From assembly GCA_033856515.1 (NCBI GenBank), contig JAWVEY010000048.1:1-64000 (forward strand): DNA of 64,000 nucleotides. The letters run 5' to 3'. Shown here in pieces: positions 1 to 8,452 of this stretch. Numbering within the stretch: position 1 is the stretch's first letter; each line of letters opens with the position of its first letter. The notes under the pieces were generated by a model. That model ran no database searches. It was not told the origin of the DNA and was given only the letters and a program-made list of their open reading frames with translations. The translations under genes and the position numbers were made by a program. The DNA comes from JALZKA01 sp033856515. Its GTDB lineage: Bacteria > Actinomycetota > Thermoleophilia > Solirubrobacterales > 70-9.

Positions 1-1
1 C

Positions 2-961
2 GGCTCATTCATCTTCCTCGGCCCCTCCGGTGTCGGCAAGACCGAGCTCGCGCGCACGCTCGCCGAGTTCCTGTTCGGCGACGAGGAATCGATGATCCGC
101 ATCGACATGTCCGAGTACATCGAGAAGCACGCGGTCTCGCGCTTGGTCGGCTCGCCCCCCGGCTACGTCGGCTACGACGAGGGCGGCCAGCTCACCGAGG
201 CCGTGCGCCGCAAGCCGTACTCGGTGCTGCTTCTCGACGAGATCGAGAAGGCCCATCCCGACGTCTTCAACATCCTGCTCCAGATCCTGGAAGACGGGCG
301 CCTCACCGATGCGCAGGGCCGCACGGTCGACTTCCGCAACACGATCGTGATCATGACCTCGAACATCGGCGCCAAGGACATCGCCAAGAACGTCTCGTTC
401 GGCTTCGCCGCCAACGACGATGCTTCCGGCACGTCCTATGAGGACATGAAGGGGAAGATCATGGGCGACCTGAAGAAGGTGTTCCGCCCAGAATTCCTCA
501 ACCGGATCGACGAGGTCATCGTGTTCCACAAGCTCGCGCGCGAAGAGATCAAGGAGATCGTCGACCTTCTGATTGCGCGCGTGCGTACGCAGGTTGCTGA
601 GCACGATCTCCAGCTTGAGCTCACCGAAGAGGCGAAGGAACTGCTTGCAGAGCGCGGCTGGGACCCGTCGATGGGCGCCAGGCCGCTCCGCCGAGCGATC
701 CAGCGCTACATCGAGGACCCGCTTGCCGACGAGGTGCTCCGCGCCGGCGAGCTCGCAACGGGCACGACCGTCTTGGTCGAGCGCGATGAGGCCGGCGACG
801 AGGACGACCTTCCGCTCAAGCTGAAGCTCGTCAAGCCGAAGAAGCCGCGCGCCCGCAAGAAGGAGAAGGAGCCCGCTGGCGTCGGCGGCCGCGGTGGCTC
901 GGACGAGCCGGCAGACGAGCCGGCCGACCCGGATGCCGTTTCGGATCCGGATCCGGCTTAG
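2..961 (+). CDS. clpC: ATP-dependent Clp protease ATP-binding subunit ClpC (3' part)
   Basis: C-terminal part of the Hsp100 unfoldase that delivers substrates to ClpP in the cytoplasm. The 319 codons present begin inside the second AAA+ module: Walker A GPSGVGKTE at fragment residues 7-15, Walker B LLLDEIEKAH, a TSNIGA sensor region, and the C-terminal small domain with GARPLRRAIQ (arginine sensor 2). After the ClpB/ClpC small domain the protein carries a roughly 50-residue low-complexity tail, first basic (KPKKPRARKKEKEP) then acidic and proline-rich, which is longer than usual. The gene is cut by the window edge. The next gene starts inside its last 29 bases. Confidence 0.95.
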   Translation, partial: GSFIFLGPSGVGKTELARTLAEFLFGDEESMIRIDMSEYIEKHAVSRLVGSPPGYVGYDEGGQLTEAVRRKPYSVLLLDEIEKAHPDVFNILLQILEDGRLTDAQGRTVDFRNTIVIMTSNIGAKDIAKNVSFGFAANDDASGTSYEDMKGKIMGDLKKVFRPEFLNRIDEVIVFHKLAREEIKEIVDLLIARVRTQVAEHDLQLELTEEAKELLAERGWDPSMGARPLRRAIQRYIEDPLADEVLRAGELATGTTVLVERDEAGDEDDLPLKLKLVKPKKPRARKKEKEPAGVGGRGGSDEPADEPADPDAVSDPDPA

Positions 962-1655
962 CTTTCTCGTTCCCCTCGCTCTCCTTGCCGCCACCGGCTG
1001 CGGGGAGGAAGAGGACGTCTCGCCGAGCTTCGAGGATCGGATTCCGCTGGCGCTCGAGCTGGAAGCCGCCGACCGGGTCGTCGACTGGAAAGACAGCACC
1101 ACGCTCTCAGGAGTCCTGACCCAGGGAGATGAGAAGCTCGCGGGGGAGGAGGTCGTCCTGGAGGGTGATTCCTATCCGTTCAGCGGCGATTTCGCCGAGA
1201 TCGAGTCCCAGGACACGGATGCCCAGGGCAGGTTCGAGTTCGAGGCCGCGCCGGACGCCAACACCGCGTATCGGGTCGCGGCCGGCGAGCAATCGGAGGC
1301 GACTTCGCGCGAGGTCCGCGTCTACGTGGATCCGCTGACCGAACTCGTGAAGGAGCCTGCCGGCAACGGCACGCGCTTCACCACCTTGTTCCGGCACCCG
1401 AAAGATCGCTCGATCCAGGGCTCGACCGTCTTCAGTTATGCAGCGACGGTTGCGGACGCAGAGGCGACCGGGAAGCTTCGTTTCATCAAGTTCGACCGGG
1501 TGGAGCAGGAGCGCCAGGGGCTGAGCGCCGCGTCGATCACGCTGCCGTTCGCGGCGACGGACGTGGAATACAAGGCGTGCTACGGATACGCGCCGGACTC
1601 AGGCATGGGCGTTCCCGATGCGCGGTGCTCCCAGTCGCGCATCGCAGCTGGCTAG
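933..1655 (+). CDS. predicted lipoprotein of unknown function
   Basis: A 240-residue exported protein. The chosen ATG gives a short basic n-region (MPFRIRIR), a hydrophobic stretch and a lipobox-like LAATGC, so Cys about 20 is the likely lipidation site; an upstream ATG at 894 would only lengthen the n-region. The mature part is acidic with beta-rich segments (VVDWKDSTTLSGVL, GRFEFEAAPDANTAYRV) resembling Ig-like or carboxypeptidase-regulatory beta sandwiches, but no family is firmly recognised. It overlaps the end of clpC by 29 bases in another frame, so it is probably cotranscribed with it. Confidence 0.7.
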   Translation: MPFRIRIRLSFLVPLALLAATGCGEEEDVSPSFEDRIPLALELEAADRVVDWKDSTTLSGVLTQGDEKLAGEEVVLEGDSYPFSGDFAEIESQDTDAQGRFEFEAAPDANTAYRVAAGEQSEATSREVRVYVDPLTELVKEPAGNGTRFTTLFRHPKDRSIQGSTVFSYAATVADAEATGKLRFIKFDRVEQERQGLSAASITLPFAATDVEYKACYGYAPDSGMGVPDARCSQSRIAAG

Positions 1656-1701
1656 CAAACGTCCGTCACTACGTCCTATGGCACGTACTCGCGGACGTTT
1701 G
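1656..1701. terminator. inverted repeat between convergent genes, possible bidirectional terminator
   Basis: Perfect 10-base arms CAAACGTCCG (1656-1665) and CGGACGTTTG (1692-1701) enclose a 26-base loop. The repeat fills the gap between two convergent stop codons (1655 and 1708), the position expected for a shared terminator. There is no clear T-run, and the loop is long, so the role is inferred. Confidence 0.45.
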
Positions 1702-1707
1702 CCGCCG

Positions 1708-3540
1708 CTAGATGCCCTTGACGATCTCGCAGGAGGCGGCGACGGTGTCGTCCGCGTCCGCCTTGGCGACGTCGTAGCGGCCCTGGCCGCACTTGAGCTC
1801 GTCGGCTCCGGAACCGCCTACGAGGCGGTCGTTCCTGCCGCCGCCCGAGAGGACGTCGTCGCCGGCGTCGCCCTTGAGGCGGTCACGGCCCTTGCCCCCG
1901 TAGAGGCAGTCATCGCCGTCGCCCCCGCGCAGGCGGTCGCTGCCCCGCTGTCCGCGAAGTGCGTCTCCCGCGTCGCTGGGAGGCAGAGTTCTCGGTGTGT
2001 CATCGCCGTCGGTGCCGGCCTGCGGCAACGCGCAGGCGTCGCCCCCGGGGGGCTGACCGGTGTCGGGCTGGAACGCATCCGCGACGTGGGAGTAGGGGAC
2101 GGGCAGCGCGTCCGGGGTCATCGTCACGCAGCCAGTGCGCATGTCGTCGCACGTTACCTCGGTGCCCGCGGCCGTATGGAAGTCAAAGCGCGAGCGCTTA
2201 TAGAAGGAGTACAAGTTGGCGTCCCCCTGGGGGTCGACCTGCGCCGAGATCGGGTCCGAGCGCCAGCGGTCGGTCAGGAGCTGCGCGTCTGCCGCCGTTT
2301 CGCATGCAGAGCCGTCGGCGCACTTGATGTACTTGTCGAACCATGCGGTCGTGTTCCAGATGGCCATGTCCGGCCCGCGCAGGCTCGCTAGCCCCAGCGG
2401 GTGGACCGTCATTCCGGGGATGAACGAGTACTCGAAATGGGTCCCGCCTCTGGTGTTGACCTGCATTGAATCGATGCCGGCGTCCTTGTAGTCGGTAAAG
2501 CCACCGTTGGCGCCCTCGGGGTCGGGATCGGACATGTTTGGCGTCGCAGCCAGGCCGTAGTCGTTGGACATGCCGATCGCGGGCTTCGTGATCGGGGGAT
2601 CGTCCGGGCGCGGCGCGGACCCCGATGGGCAATCGGGGTGGCTTGACGGGGCGCGCAGGTTGTCCCAGGCGACGATCGCGTCCACCCGCGGGTCGATCTG
2701 GCCGATGTACGAGACGGCTCCGGCGCCCAAGGAATGGCCCGCGATGCCGACCCGGTCGGGATCGACGTACTCGTAGAAGGGGTTGTATGCCGCGTTGAGG
2801 CCGTCGGCGACGCGACTGTCTTGTTTGGCCGAGTGGTCGGTCCCGGTGCCGCCGTTCGCGTTGCCACAGCTCGGCCGCGGGTCGTAAGGCTCGGTGGCGG
2901 TCGAGAGGGCGAAGTCCAGCGCGTCCTCGGTCCCGTCGTAGAAGGGCTGGCCGGACTGAGAGGGGACGCCCTCGTTGTCGTCAGGGGCCTCGCCGAAGGT
3001 GTCCGAGCGGCCTTGGCCCTGCACGTCGTAGGTGAGGACCACATAGCCGTGCTTGGCGAGAGTCGCCGCAAAGCCCCAATAAAGCGTCTCCGGTGCCTGC
3101 ACGGACCCGGTCGTGATCACAATCAGCGGGCGCTTCGCGGGCCCCGCCTCGGTCCGCCACACGTTGCCCGAGAGCGTCGCCCCGCTCCTCCCGGTGAAGA
3201 GCACCGGCTCGACGACGCCAAACCCGTCCGGGCCCCAGTCGTAGAAACGCACGTCGCCCGCGCACTCCTGCTTTCGGTTAAAGCAGATGTTCGCCAGGAA
3301 GTTGCGCTCGGGGTCGTTGGCAATGATCAGCTCGGGCTGGCCGATATCGGCGAGGTTCTGCTCGGTGAGCCTCGCTTGGAACTCGGGCGTCAAGACGATG
3401 TGCTGGTTCCGTTCCTCGGTCTTGGCGAAGTTCTGTGCCTCTTGCGCCGGATCGAAGGCGCTTGCAGTGGCCGGCGCTATAAATGCGGCGAGCGCCGCAA
3501 GTGCGACGCTCGCCCACCCCTTTACGGATGTCCCAATCAC
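1708..3540 (-). CDS. secreted alpha/beta hydrolase with C-terminal RTX calcium-binding repeats
   Basis: A 610-residue predicted extracellular esterase/lipase-type enzyme. GTG 3540 is preferred because it starts a clean signal peptide (MIGTSVKGWASVALAALAAF, cleavage near ATASA) and a CATACT -10-like box lies 8 bases upstream; the frame is open further up to 3666. The nucleophile elbow is GHSLG at about residues 268-272, with a preceding strand LIVITTG. The last about 70 residues contain glycine/aspartate nonapeptides of the hemolysin-type (GGDGDDCLYGG, GDAGDDVLSGG), expected to fold on binding calcium. Substrate unknown. RTX tails usually accompany type I secretion, but here a Sec signal is visible. 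Confidence 0.8.
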   Translation of the reverse strand: MIGTSVKGWASVALAALAAFIAPATASAFDPAQEAQNFAKTEERNQHIVLTPEFQARLTEQNLADIGQPELIIANDPERNFLANICFNRKQECAGDVRFYDWGPDGFGVVEPVLFTGRSGATLSGNVWRTEAGPAKRPLIVITTGSVQAPETLYWGFAATLAKHGYVVLTYDVQGQGRSDTFGEAPDDNEGVPSQSGQPFYDGTEDALDFALSTATEPYDPRPSCGNANGGTGTDHSAKQDSRVADGLNAAYNPFYEYVDPDRVGIAGHSLGAGAVSYIGQIDPRVDAIVAWDNLRAPSSHPDCPSGSAPRPDDPPITKPAIGMSNDYGLAATPNMSDPDPEGANGGFTDYKDAGIDSMQVNTRGGTHFEYSFIPGMTVHPLGLASLRGPDMAIWNTTAWFDKYIKCADGSACETAADAQLLTDRWRSDPISAQVDPQGDANLYSFYKRSRFDFHTAAGTEVTCDDMRTGCVTMTPDALPVPYSHVADAFQPDTGQPPGGDACALPQAGTDGDDTPRTLPPSDAGDALRGQRGSDRLRGGDGDDCLYGGKGRDRLKGDAGDDVLSGGGRNDRLVGGSGADELKCGQGRYDVAKADADDTVAASCEIVKGI

Positions 3541-3612
3541 AGCGGTGGAGTATGGAGCGATCTTCCGCTCTATGCGCCGGTTCCCCGGGGGTGAATCCGC
3601 CGGGCTCGCGCC

Positions 3613-3618
3613 TAGTGT
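3613..3618 (+). promoter_or_regulatory. -10 box of a leaderless promoter for radA
   Basis: TAGTGT lies 6 bases before the GTG start of radA. The spacing puts transcription initiation on the start codon. No good -35 is visible. Confidence 0.5.
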
Positions 3619-3624
3619 GAGGGA

Positions 3625-5010
3625 GTGGCAAAGAACACCGCATACGTGTGTCAGTCCTGCGGGCACGAGGCTCTCCGCTGGGCCGGGCAGTGCGGCGGCT
3701 GTGGCGAGTGGAACACGCTCGTGGAGGCACCCCGTGAATCCGCGAAACCCGCGGCGGTCGGACGCCTCGGCCGCGCGAAGGGCGCCCCGGCAAAGCCGGT
3801 CGCGCTGCGCGACGTCTCGGCCCCAGCCGAGGAGCGGCTGCTAACCGGGATCGACGAGCTGGATCGCGTCCTGGGCGGCGGCCTCGTACCGGGCTCGCTC
3901 GTCCTCCTGGGCGGGTCGCCGGGGATCGGCAAGTCGACGATCACGGGGATGGCCCTCGGCAACATGGCCGCCGCAGGCCGAAAGACACTTTACGTCTCAG
4001 GCGAGGAGTCGGCCGCGCAGGTGCGCATGCGAGCGCAGAGACTGGGGGAGGGGGCGCTCGCCGTCCCGGTCGTCACCGAGACTTCCCTCGAGAACGTCCT
4101 CGCCACCCTCGAGGCCGAGCAGCCGGACGCCTGCGTGATCGACTCGATCCAGACGCTTCACTCCGACGGAATGACCGGCGCGCCCGGCTCCGTCGGGCAG
4201 GTGCGCGAGGCGGCCAACGCAATCCTCGAGGTCGCCAAGCGGATCGGCAGCGCCGTGATTCTGGTGGGGCATGTGACGAAGGAGGGTGCGGTCGCCGGCC
4301 CGCGCGTGCTCGAGCACCTCGTCGATTGCGTCCTGTTCTTCGAGGGCGAGCGCGAGCGCAGCTTCCGCACGCTCCGCGCGCTCAAGAACCGCTTCGGCGC
4401 CACCAGCGAGGTCGGCGTCTTCGAGATGCGCGGCGGTGGCCTGGTCGAGGTCGAGGACCCGTCGGCGCGATTCGTAGGCGAGGCGTCCGCGGCGCCCGGC
4501 TCGGTCGTCCTGTGCTCGATGGAGGGCACCCGCCCGCTCCTGGTCGAGGTCCAGGCTCTGGTCGCACCCACCGAGATCGTGCCGCCGCGCCGCGTCGCAA
4601 ACGGCGTGGACCGCAACCGCCTGGCGATGATCCTGGCGGTGCTCGCGCGCCACGGCGGCCCAGGGCTCGCAAGCGCCGACGTGTTCGTGAACGTCGCCGG
4701 CGGCGTCCGCGTTGACGAGCCCGGTGCAGACCTGGCCGTCGCGCTCGCGGTCGTCTCGGCCCACCGCGGCGAGCCGCTCGCCGACTCGTCGGGCACCCCC
4801 CTCGCGTGCTTCGGCGAGGTCGGCCTCACCGGCGAGCTCCGAAGTGTCGGCCACGCTGACCGCCGCCTCGTCGAGGCGCACAAATTCGGCCTCTCGCCAG
4901 TCCTCGGCCCGGTAGAGCGCGAGCCCATGAAGGGCCTCGCTCCGCAGGCGACGATCAGGGCCGCACTGAGCTCGGCTTTTGGGCGCCACGCCGCCGCACG
5001 CGCCGCTTAA
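3625..5010 (+). CDS. radA: DNA repair protein RadA
   Basis: RecA-like ATPase that promotes branch migration during recombinational repair. The 461-residue protein shows the N-terminal C4 zinc finger (C9, C12, C23, C26), Walker A GGSPGIGKST (96-105), the RadA signature KNRFG (254-258), and the C-terminal Lon-like domain (GGVRVDEPGADLAVALAVVS, GEVGLTGELRSV). Length is normal for the family. The GTG start directly precedes the zinc finger. It sits between clpC and disA as in Bacillus, although a convergent hydrolase gene has been placed between clpC and radA. Confidence 0.97.
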   Translation: MAKNTAYVCQSCGHEALRWAGQCGGCGEWNTLVEAPRESAKPAAVGRLGRAKGAPAKPVALRDVSAPAEERLLTGIDELDRVLGGGLVPGSLVLLGGSPGIGKSTITGMALGNMAAAGRKTLYVSGEESAAQVRMRAQRLGEGALAVPVVTETSLENVLATLEAEQPDACVIDSIQTLHSDGMTGAPGSVGQVREAANAILEVAKRIGSAVILVGHVTKEGAVAGPRVLEHLVDCVLFFEGERERSFRTLRALKNRFGATSEVGVFEMRGGGLVEVEDPSARFVGEASAAPGSVVLCSMEGTRPLLVEVQALVAPTEIVPPRRVANGVDRNRLAMILAVLARHGGPGLASADVFVNVAGGVRVDEPGADLAVALAVVSAHRGEPLADSSGTPLACFGEVGLTGELRSVGHADRRLVEAHKFGLSPVLGPVEREPMKGLAPQATIRAALSSAFGRHAAARAA

Positions 5011-5053
5011 GGGGAGCGGCACGTGTGGCTACGTCGGCGCCGGGGCGGTCCGG

Positions 5054-5707
5054 TCAGAACGGACTGATCATCACGGCTGTGATTCTTCCGCCTTCGAAGA
5101 ATTCCGCGTCTCCGAAAGGGTCGTTGCAGTCGATCCCGAACGTATAGTTGCCGGCCGGCAGCGGGTCGGTGATACCGCTTATGGTCACGGAGTTCTCACT
5201 GACGGTGGATGCGTCGACGTAGACACCGGTCTTGGTGCCCGCGATCGCGCCGGTTGTTGAGACCCCGAGCCGGCACATGCCGTACCCACTGTCGTCGCCG
5301 TCGTTGATGACGCCCTCAATCGTTCCAATTACGAGCGCGCGGCCGGAAGCGCTCGGGGTCAAACCGACGGTTGCGCAGGTCACGAAGGCCGCGCCCGTCG
5401 GGTCGCAGTTCGATCCGACGTCATTGGTCGAGCTTCGCCCGTACCCGCCGTGACCGGCGATCGTTGCGTTGGGCACCTCCCCGAGCGTGGATTCGGCGAT
5501 GTCCGTGCCGTTGAGGGAATTTCCCGCGACTTCGGTTCCCGTCAAGGACTCCTTTGCCACGTCATCCGGCCTCACGGCACCATCTTTGATGTGCTTCGAC
5601 TTGACGCTGTCGGGTGCGAGCGCCGAGGCGTATGCCCCGGCGCTCAGCGCAACGAAAAGCGCCACGTAGCCGACGATGTTGGCGCGGATGTGGCGAGCGA
5701 ACCCCAT
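5054..5707 (-). CDS. exported protein with SVKSKHIKDGAV-type repeats
   Basis: A 217-residue predicted secreted protein. ATG 5707 gives a signal/anchor segment (IVGYVALFVALSAGAYASALA) followed by short imperfect repeats with the pattern (S)xxxxxIxDGxVxxxDVA, typical of exported proteins seen in Thermoleophilia genomes and perhaps forming a left-handed helix. The C-terminal half is beta-rich with four cysteines and ends in a compact domain (NYTFGIDCNDPF). The function is unknown. It begins 5 bases after the stop of the DUF4242 gene at 5713, so the two are probably one transcript. Confidence 0.65.
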   Translation of the reverse strand: MGFARHIRANIVGYVALFVALSAGAYASALAPDSVKSKHIKDGAVRPDDVAKESLTGTEVAGNSLNGTDIAESTLGEVPNATIAGHGGYGRSSTNDVGSNCDPTGAAFVTCATVGLTPSASGRALVIGTIEGVINDGDDSGYGMCRLGVSTTGAIAGTKTGVYVDASTVSENSVTISGITDPLPAGNYTFGIDCNDPFGDAEFFEGGRITAVMISPF

Positions 5708-5712
5708 AGTCC

Positions 5713-6009
5713 TCAAGCCTCCACGCCGGCTGGATCCGGCCGCACCACGACGGTGTCGGCGATGGGAATGATCTCGTCGACCGGCAGGTCGGCGCGGTCG
5801 GCGTGCTCGCGGATCTTCTCGGGGCTCGAGGCCTCGTAGATGCAGAGCGTTCCGACCGAGCCGCCGTCCTCGGCGAGCACGTAGCTCCGGATCCAGCGAA
5901 TGTCCTCGGACATCTGCTCGTCTCCGACCTGGGTCGAGCGCCCCGCGGCTTCCTCGAGTTCGGCCGGGCTCTGCCAGCCGTTCCGCCGGATAATCGCGTA
6001 TAGGTCCAT
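5713..6009 (-). CDS. DUF4242 (SCO4226-like nickel-binding) protein, copy 1
   Basis: A 98-residue soluble protein of the DUF4242 family, whose Streptomyces member SCO4226 has been described as a nickel-binding ferredoxin-fold protein. Visible features are the core IRWIRSYVL, the LCIYEASSPEKIREHA helix with a conserved cysteine and histidine, and the ending DTVVVRPDP. ATG 6009 is chosen over an upstream in-frame ATG because AAGGAGG (6015-6021) sits 5 bases before it. By eye about 77 of 98 positions match the second copy at 7976-8272. Its own start is separated from the SARP gene by a hairpin. Confidence 0.8.
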   Translation of the reverse strand: MDLYAIIRRNGWQSPAELEEAAGRSTQVGDEQMSEDIRWIRSYVLAEDGGSVGTLCIYEASSPEKIREHADRADLPVDEIIPIADTVVVRPDPAGVEA

Positions 6010-6055
6010 GGGTTCCTCCTTGCGGTTGATTACGCCGGCAAGCCTCAAGGAGGGG

Positions 6056-6076
6056 CGTCTGACGCAGCGTTTGACG
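6056..6076 (-). promoter_or_regulatory. direct repeat, candidate SARP operator upstream of DUF4242 copy 1
   Basis: Read on the minus strand, CGTCAAACG and CGTCAGACG occur in tandem with a 12-base period, about 50 bases upstream of the DUF4242 start. SARP regulators bind direct heptamer-type repeats, and a SARP gene lies immediately upstream. Assignment is inference. Confidence 0.3.
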
Positions 6077-6084
6077 TTGTGCGA

Positions 6085-6110
6085 GATCGCCGCGAAGCAA
6101 CGCGGCGGTC
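6085..6110 (-). terminator. hairpin after the SARP gene
   Basis: Ten paired positions (including one T-G) around a 6-base loop AAGCAA: core arms CGCCGCG and CGCGGCG. It begins 7 bases beyond the SARP stop codon on the minus strand. No U-tract follows, so it is either a factor-assisted terminator or a stabilising 3' hairpin. Confidence 0.5.
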
Positions 6111-6116
6111 GACGGA

Positions 6117-7928
6117 TTACGCCGCTGAAGCCGCGATTTCGGCTTCCAAGGCGGGGTTCGCGACCTCGGCGGCCATGAGCCGCGCGGCATCAAGAGCAGT
6201 CGGATCGCCCAGCTGATGGCGCAACAGGAACGCTCTCGCCGCCATTTCGCGCATCCCGGTCCTTCCCGCGAGTGACCGGAGGTCCTCGACGAGCGCCGGC
6301 GCACGCGAGGATCCGGACCTCACCGCGACTCCGGCCATTGCTTCGAGTGCGTAGGCCTCAACCCAGATGTAGCTGTCGGTGACCCGGCCCGCGCGGTGTC
6401 GTGCGTCCTCCAGAAGGCGCAGTGCCGCCGCACTATTCCCGTCCTTCTCCTCGACAATCCCCAGCCCTCGGCCCGCTAGGCCCTCCCAGCAGGGGTCTCG
6501 CATTTCGCAGCCAAGCGCGAAGGCGTATTCCATTCTGCGCCGGGCGCCTTCGAGGTCGCCCTCGCTGAGCTCGACTTCGGCGAGCCACGTTTCGGGAAAC
6601 GCGGCGAAGGCGATCCAGTCGGTTTCGCGCACCAGGTCGAGGGAGCTTTCGAAGCTTGCGCGCGCGGCGGCGATCTCGCCCGTGAGGAACTGTGAACGGC
6701 CCGCCATCGTGTGGGCGTAGGCAGCGCGCTTCTTGTCCCCGGCCTTCTGAGCGAGGGTCACAGACTGCTCGGCATGGCGGATCGCGGCAGCGTGGTCACC
6801 CCTGTCGCCGCTAGAGAGCGCCCACACGGATTCCGTCGCCGCGAGCTCTTCGTCCGAGCTCGCGAGGGCCATGGCCTCATTCAGCCCCTGCTCACATCGC
6901 GCGTGCCTTCCCGCAAGTGCGTCGACGTAGCTGAGCTCGCGGACGGCGGCGGCCTGTAACTCGGCGAGCCCGGCTTCGGCGGCGAGTGCACTGGCGCGGC
7001 GCAGGATTGACGAGGCCTCTTCGTCGCGGCCTCTCACCGCATGGACAAGCGTCGAGCCGAGAGCGAACAGAGCACGCGCTTCGAGTTCCGTGGCACCCGC
7101 ACCCTGGGCGCCCGAGACCGCGCGGCGAAGGGTCTGCAGCGCCCCGTCGACGGCTCCTGCCGCCGCGGCGGCCTCGCCTGCTTCGAGGAGCGCGGTCGCG
7201 GCCTGGGCGCTTGACGGGGGAGGAGAATCCGATCCGCCGGACACCGGGGGTTCGCCTGCAGCCCGCTCCAGCGAGTCGGAGGGCTCCCGCCCCAATTCGC
7301 CCCGGAAGAGCTCACGGCAGGATTCGAGCTGCCCCCGGGCGAGCTCCTCCTCACCAGATTGCGCATACGCGCGGATCGCCAATTCCTGGAAGTTCTCGTC
7401 GAATGGATCGAGCTCGAGCAGACGCTTTGCCAGGTGGGCTGCCTCTTCGGGCCGGTCAAAGGCGAGGCGGTCCAGCGCCGCCTCGTGCAGGGCCGACGCG
7501 GACGCCCCGATCAACCGCCTTCGCTCCTGCATGAGCCAGCCGTCGAAGCCGGGTGATGCCGAGAAGTCCATGCCGGCGAGGAGGTCCTGCCCTAGCCCTG
7601 GGAGGGACAGCGCCTCCTCGGGCGTCCCGCGCGTCAGGATCTCCACGTCGATGAGACAGTCGTGCGGGACGTTGACTTGGGCGCGCCCGGGAGGAAGGAA
7701 CTCCTGCCCCACGACGCGCCGTAGCTCTGAAAGGTTCCACCGAAGCGAGCGAAGCGGATCGGCAGCCACCCGGAAGAGCAGGCCGGCGAGGTGCTCACGC
7801 GACGGGTTCTTGACCTCCGACAAGAGGAGGTATGCGAGGAGTGCCCAGGTCTTGTGCCCACGGGGCGCGACGGGCTCCGAGCCCTCACGCCTGATCTCCG
7901 GGGTGCCCAGCAGCCTGATCTCCAGCAT
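6117..7928 (-). CDS. SARP-type transcriptional regulator with BTAD and TPR-like region
   Basis: A 603-residue predicted activator. Residues 1-100 form an OmpR-like winged-helix DNA-binding domain (MLEIRLLGTPEIRREG, HLAGLLFR, LRWNLSELRRVV). Residues about 100-240 match the bacterial transcriptional activator domain (FDGWLMQERRRLIG, LELDPFDENFQELAIRAYA). The remaining about 360 residues are alanine-rich helical repeats of TPR type. No NB-ARC ATPase domain is present, so this is a medium-size SARP. It lies between two DUF4242 genes on the same strand, 47 bases after the start-distal copy, and probably regulates them. Confidence 0.85.
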   Translation of the reverse strand: MLEIRLLGTPEIRREGSEPVAPRGHKTWALLAYLLLSEVKNPSREHLAGLLFRVAADPLRSLRWNLSELRRVVGQEFLPPGRAQVNVPHDCLIDVEILTRGTPEEALSLPGLGQDLLAGMDFSASPGFDGWLMQERRRLIGASASALHEAALDRLAFDRPEEAAHLAKRLLELDPFDENFQELAIRAYAQSGEEELARGQLESCRELFRGELGREPSDSLERAAGEPPVSGGSDSPPPSSAQAATALLEAGEAAAAAGAVDGALQTLRRAVSGAQGAGATELEARALFALGSTLVHAVRGRDEEASSILRRASALAAEAGLAELQAAAVRELSYVDALAGRHARCEQGLNEAMALASSDEELAATESVWALSSGDRGDHAAAIRHAEQSVTLAQKAGDKKRAAYAHTMAGRSQFLTGEIAAARASFESSLDLVRETDWIAFAAFPETWLAEVELSEGDLEGARRRMEYAFALGCEMRDPCWEGLAGRGLGIVEEKDGNSAAALRLLEDARHRAGRVTDSYIWVEAYALEAMAGVAVRSGSSRAPALVEDLRSLAGRTGMREMAARAFLLRHQLGDPTALDAARLMAAEVANPALEAEIAASAA

Positions 7929-7975
7929 CGCCGGCCAAGTATCCCTATCCGGCAGGCCGCGCGGGCGGCGTAGCC

Positions 7976-8272
7976 CTAGGCGGCTGCGGGCGCGGGATCG
8001 GGCCTCACGATCACCGTATCGGCGATCGGAATCACCTCGTCCACCGGAAGGTCCGCCCTCTCCGCATGCTCGCGGATCTTCTCAGGGCTCGATGCCTCGT
8101 AGATGCAGAGCGTCCCGACTGAGCCGTCCTCTTCCGAGAGCACGTAGCTCCTGATCCAGCGGATGTCGTCGGACATCTCATCGTCACCGACCTTGCTCGA
8201 ACGGCCGGCGGCCTCCTCGAGGTCACCTCCTGTTGGCCATCCCTTGCGGCGAATAATCGCGTAGAGCTCCAT
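7976..8272 (-). CDS. DUF4242 (SCO4226-like nickel-binding) protein, copy 2
   Basis: A 98-residue paralogue of the protein at 5713-6009, differing mostly by conservative changes (D/E, S/T, I/V). It has the same core IRWIRSYVLSEEDGSVG and TLCIYEASSPEKIREHA. Start ATG 8272 is preceded by a good Shine-Dalgarno (GAAAGGAGAG, 8277-8286). Being the first gene of the minus-strand cassette, it could be cotranscribed with the SARP gene 47 bases downstream. The role in metal handling is inferred from the family only. Confidence 0.8.
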   Translation of the reverse strand: MELYAIIRRKGWPTGGDLEEAAGRSSKVGDDEMSDDIRWIRSYVLSEEDGSVGTLCIYEASSPEKIREHAERADLPVDEVIPIADTVIVRPDPAPAAA

Positions 8273-8369
8273 GGGGCTCTCCTTTCTTTGACCTTGCCTG
8301 CCCGCTCACAAATACCACTCGGAGATGAAAACCGCTCCTAGCCCTGTGGCTTCACCCTCGACACCGCGC

Positions 8370-8396
8370 TTGACAAAGCCCTTTCCGATCTATCCA
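8370..8396 (+). promoter_or_regulatory. candidate promoter in the 180-bp divergent region before disA
   Basis: TTGACA (8370-8375) is followed after 15 bases by TATCCA (8391-8396). Spacing is short of the ideal 17. The rest of 8273-8452 holds the DUF4242 Shine-Dalgarno and no other recognisable element or gene. Confidence 0.35.
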
Positions 8397-8452
8397 CACG
8401 GATTTAACTCCGGCTTAACTTCAGCGGCGGTTCTGTCATCCTTGACTGAGCG

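Noticed and set aside
5011..5070. Hairpin GTCCG-N7-CGGAC as a terminator after radA
   Set aside because: Only five pairs, partly within the coding end of the convergent gene and without a T-run.
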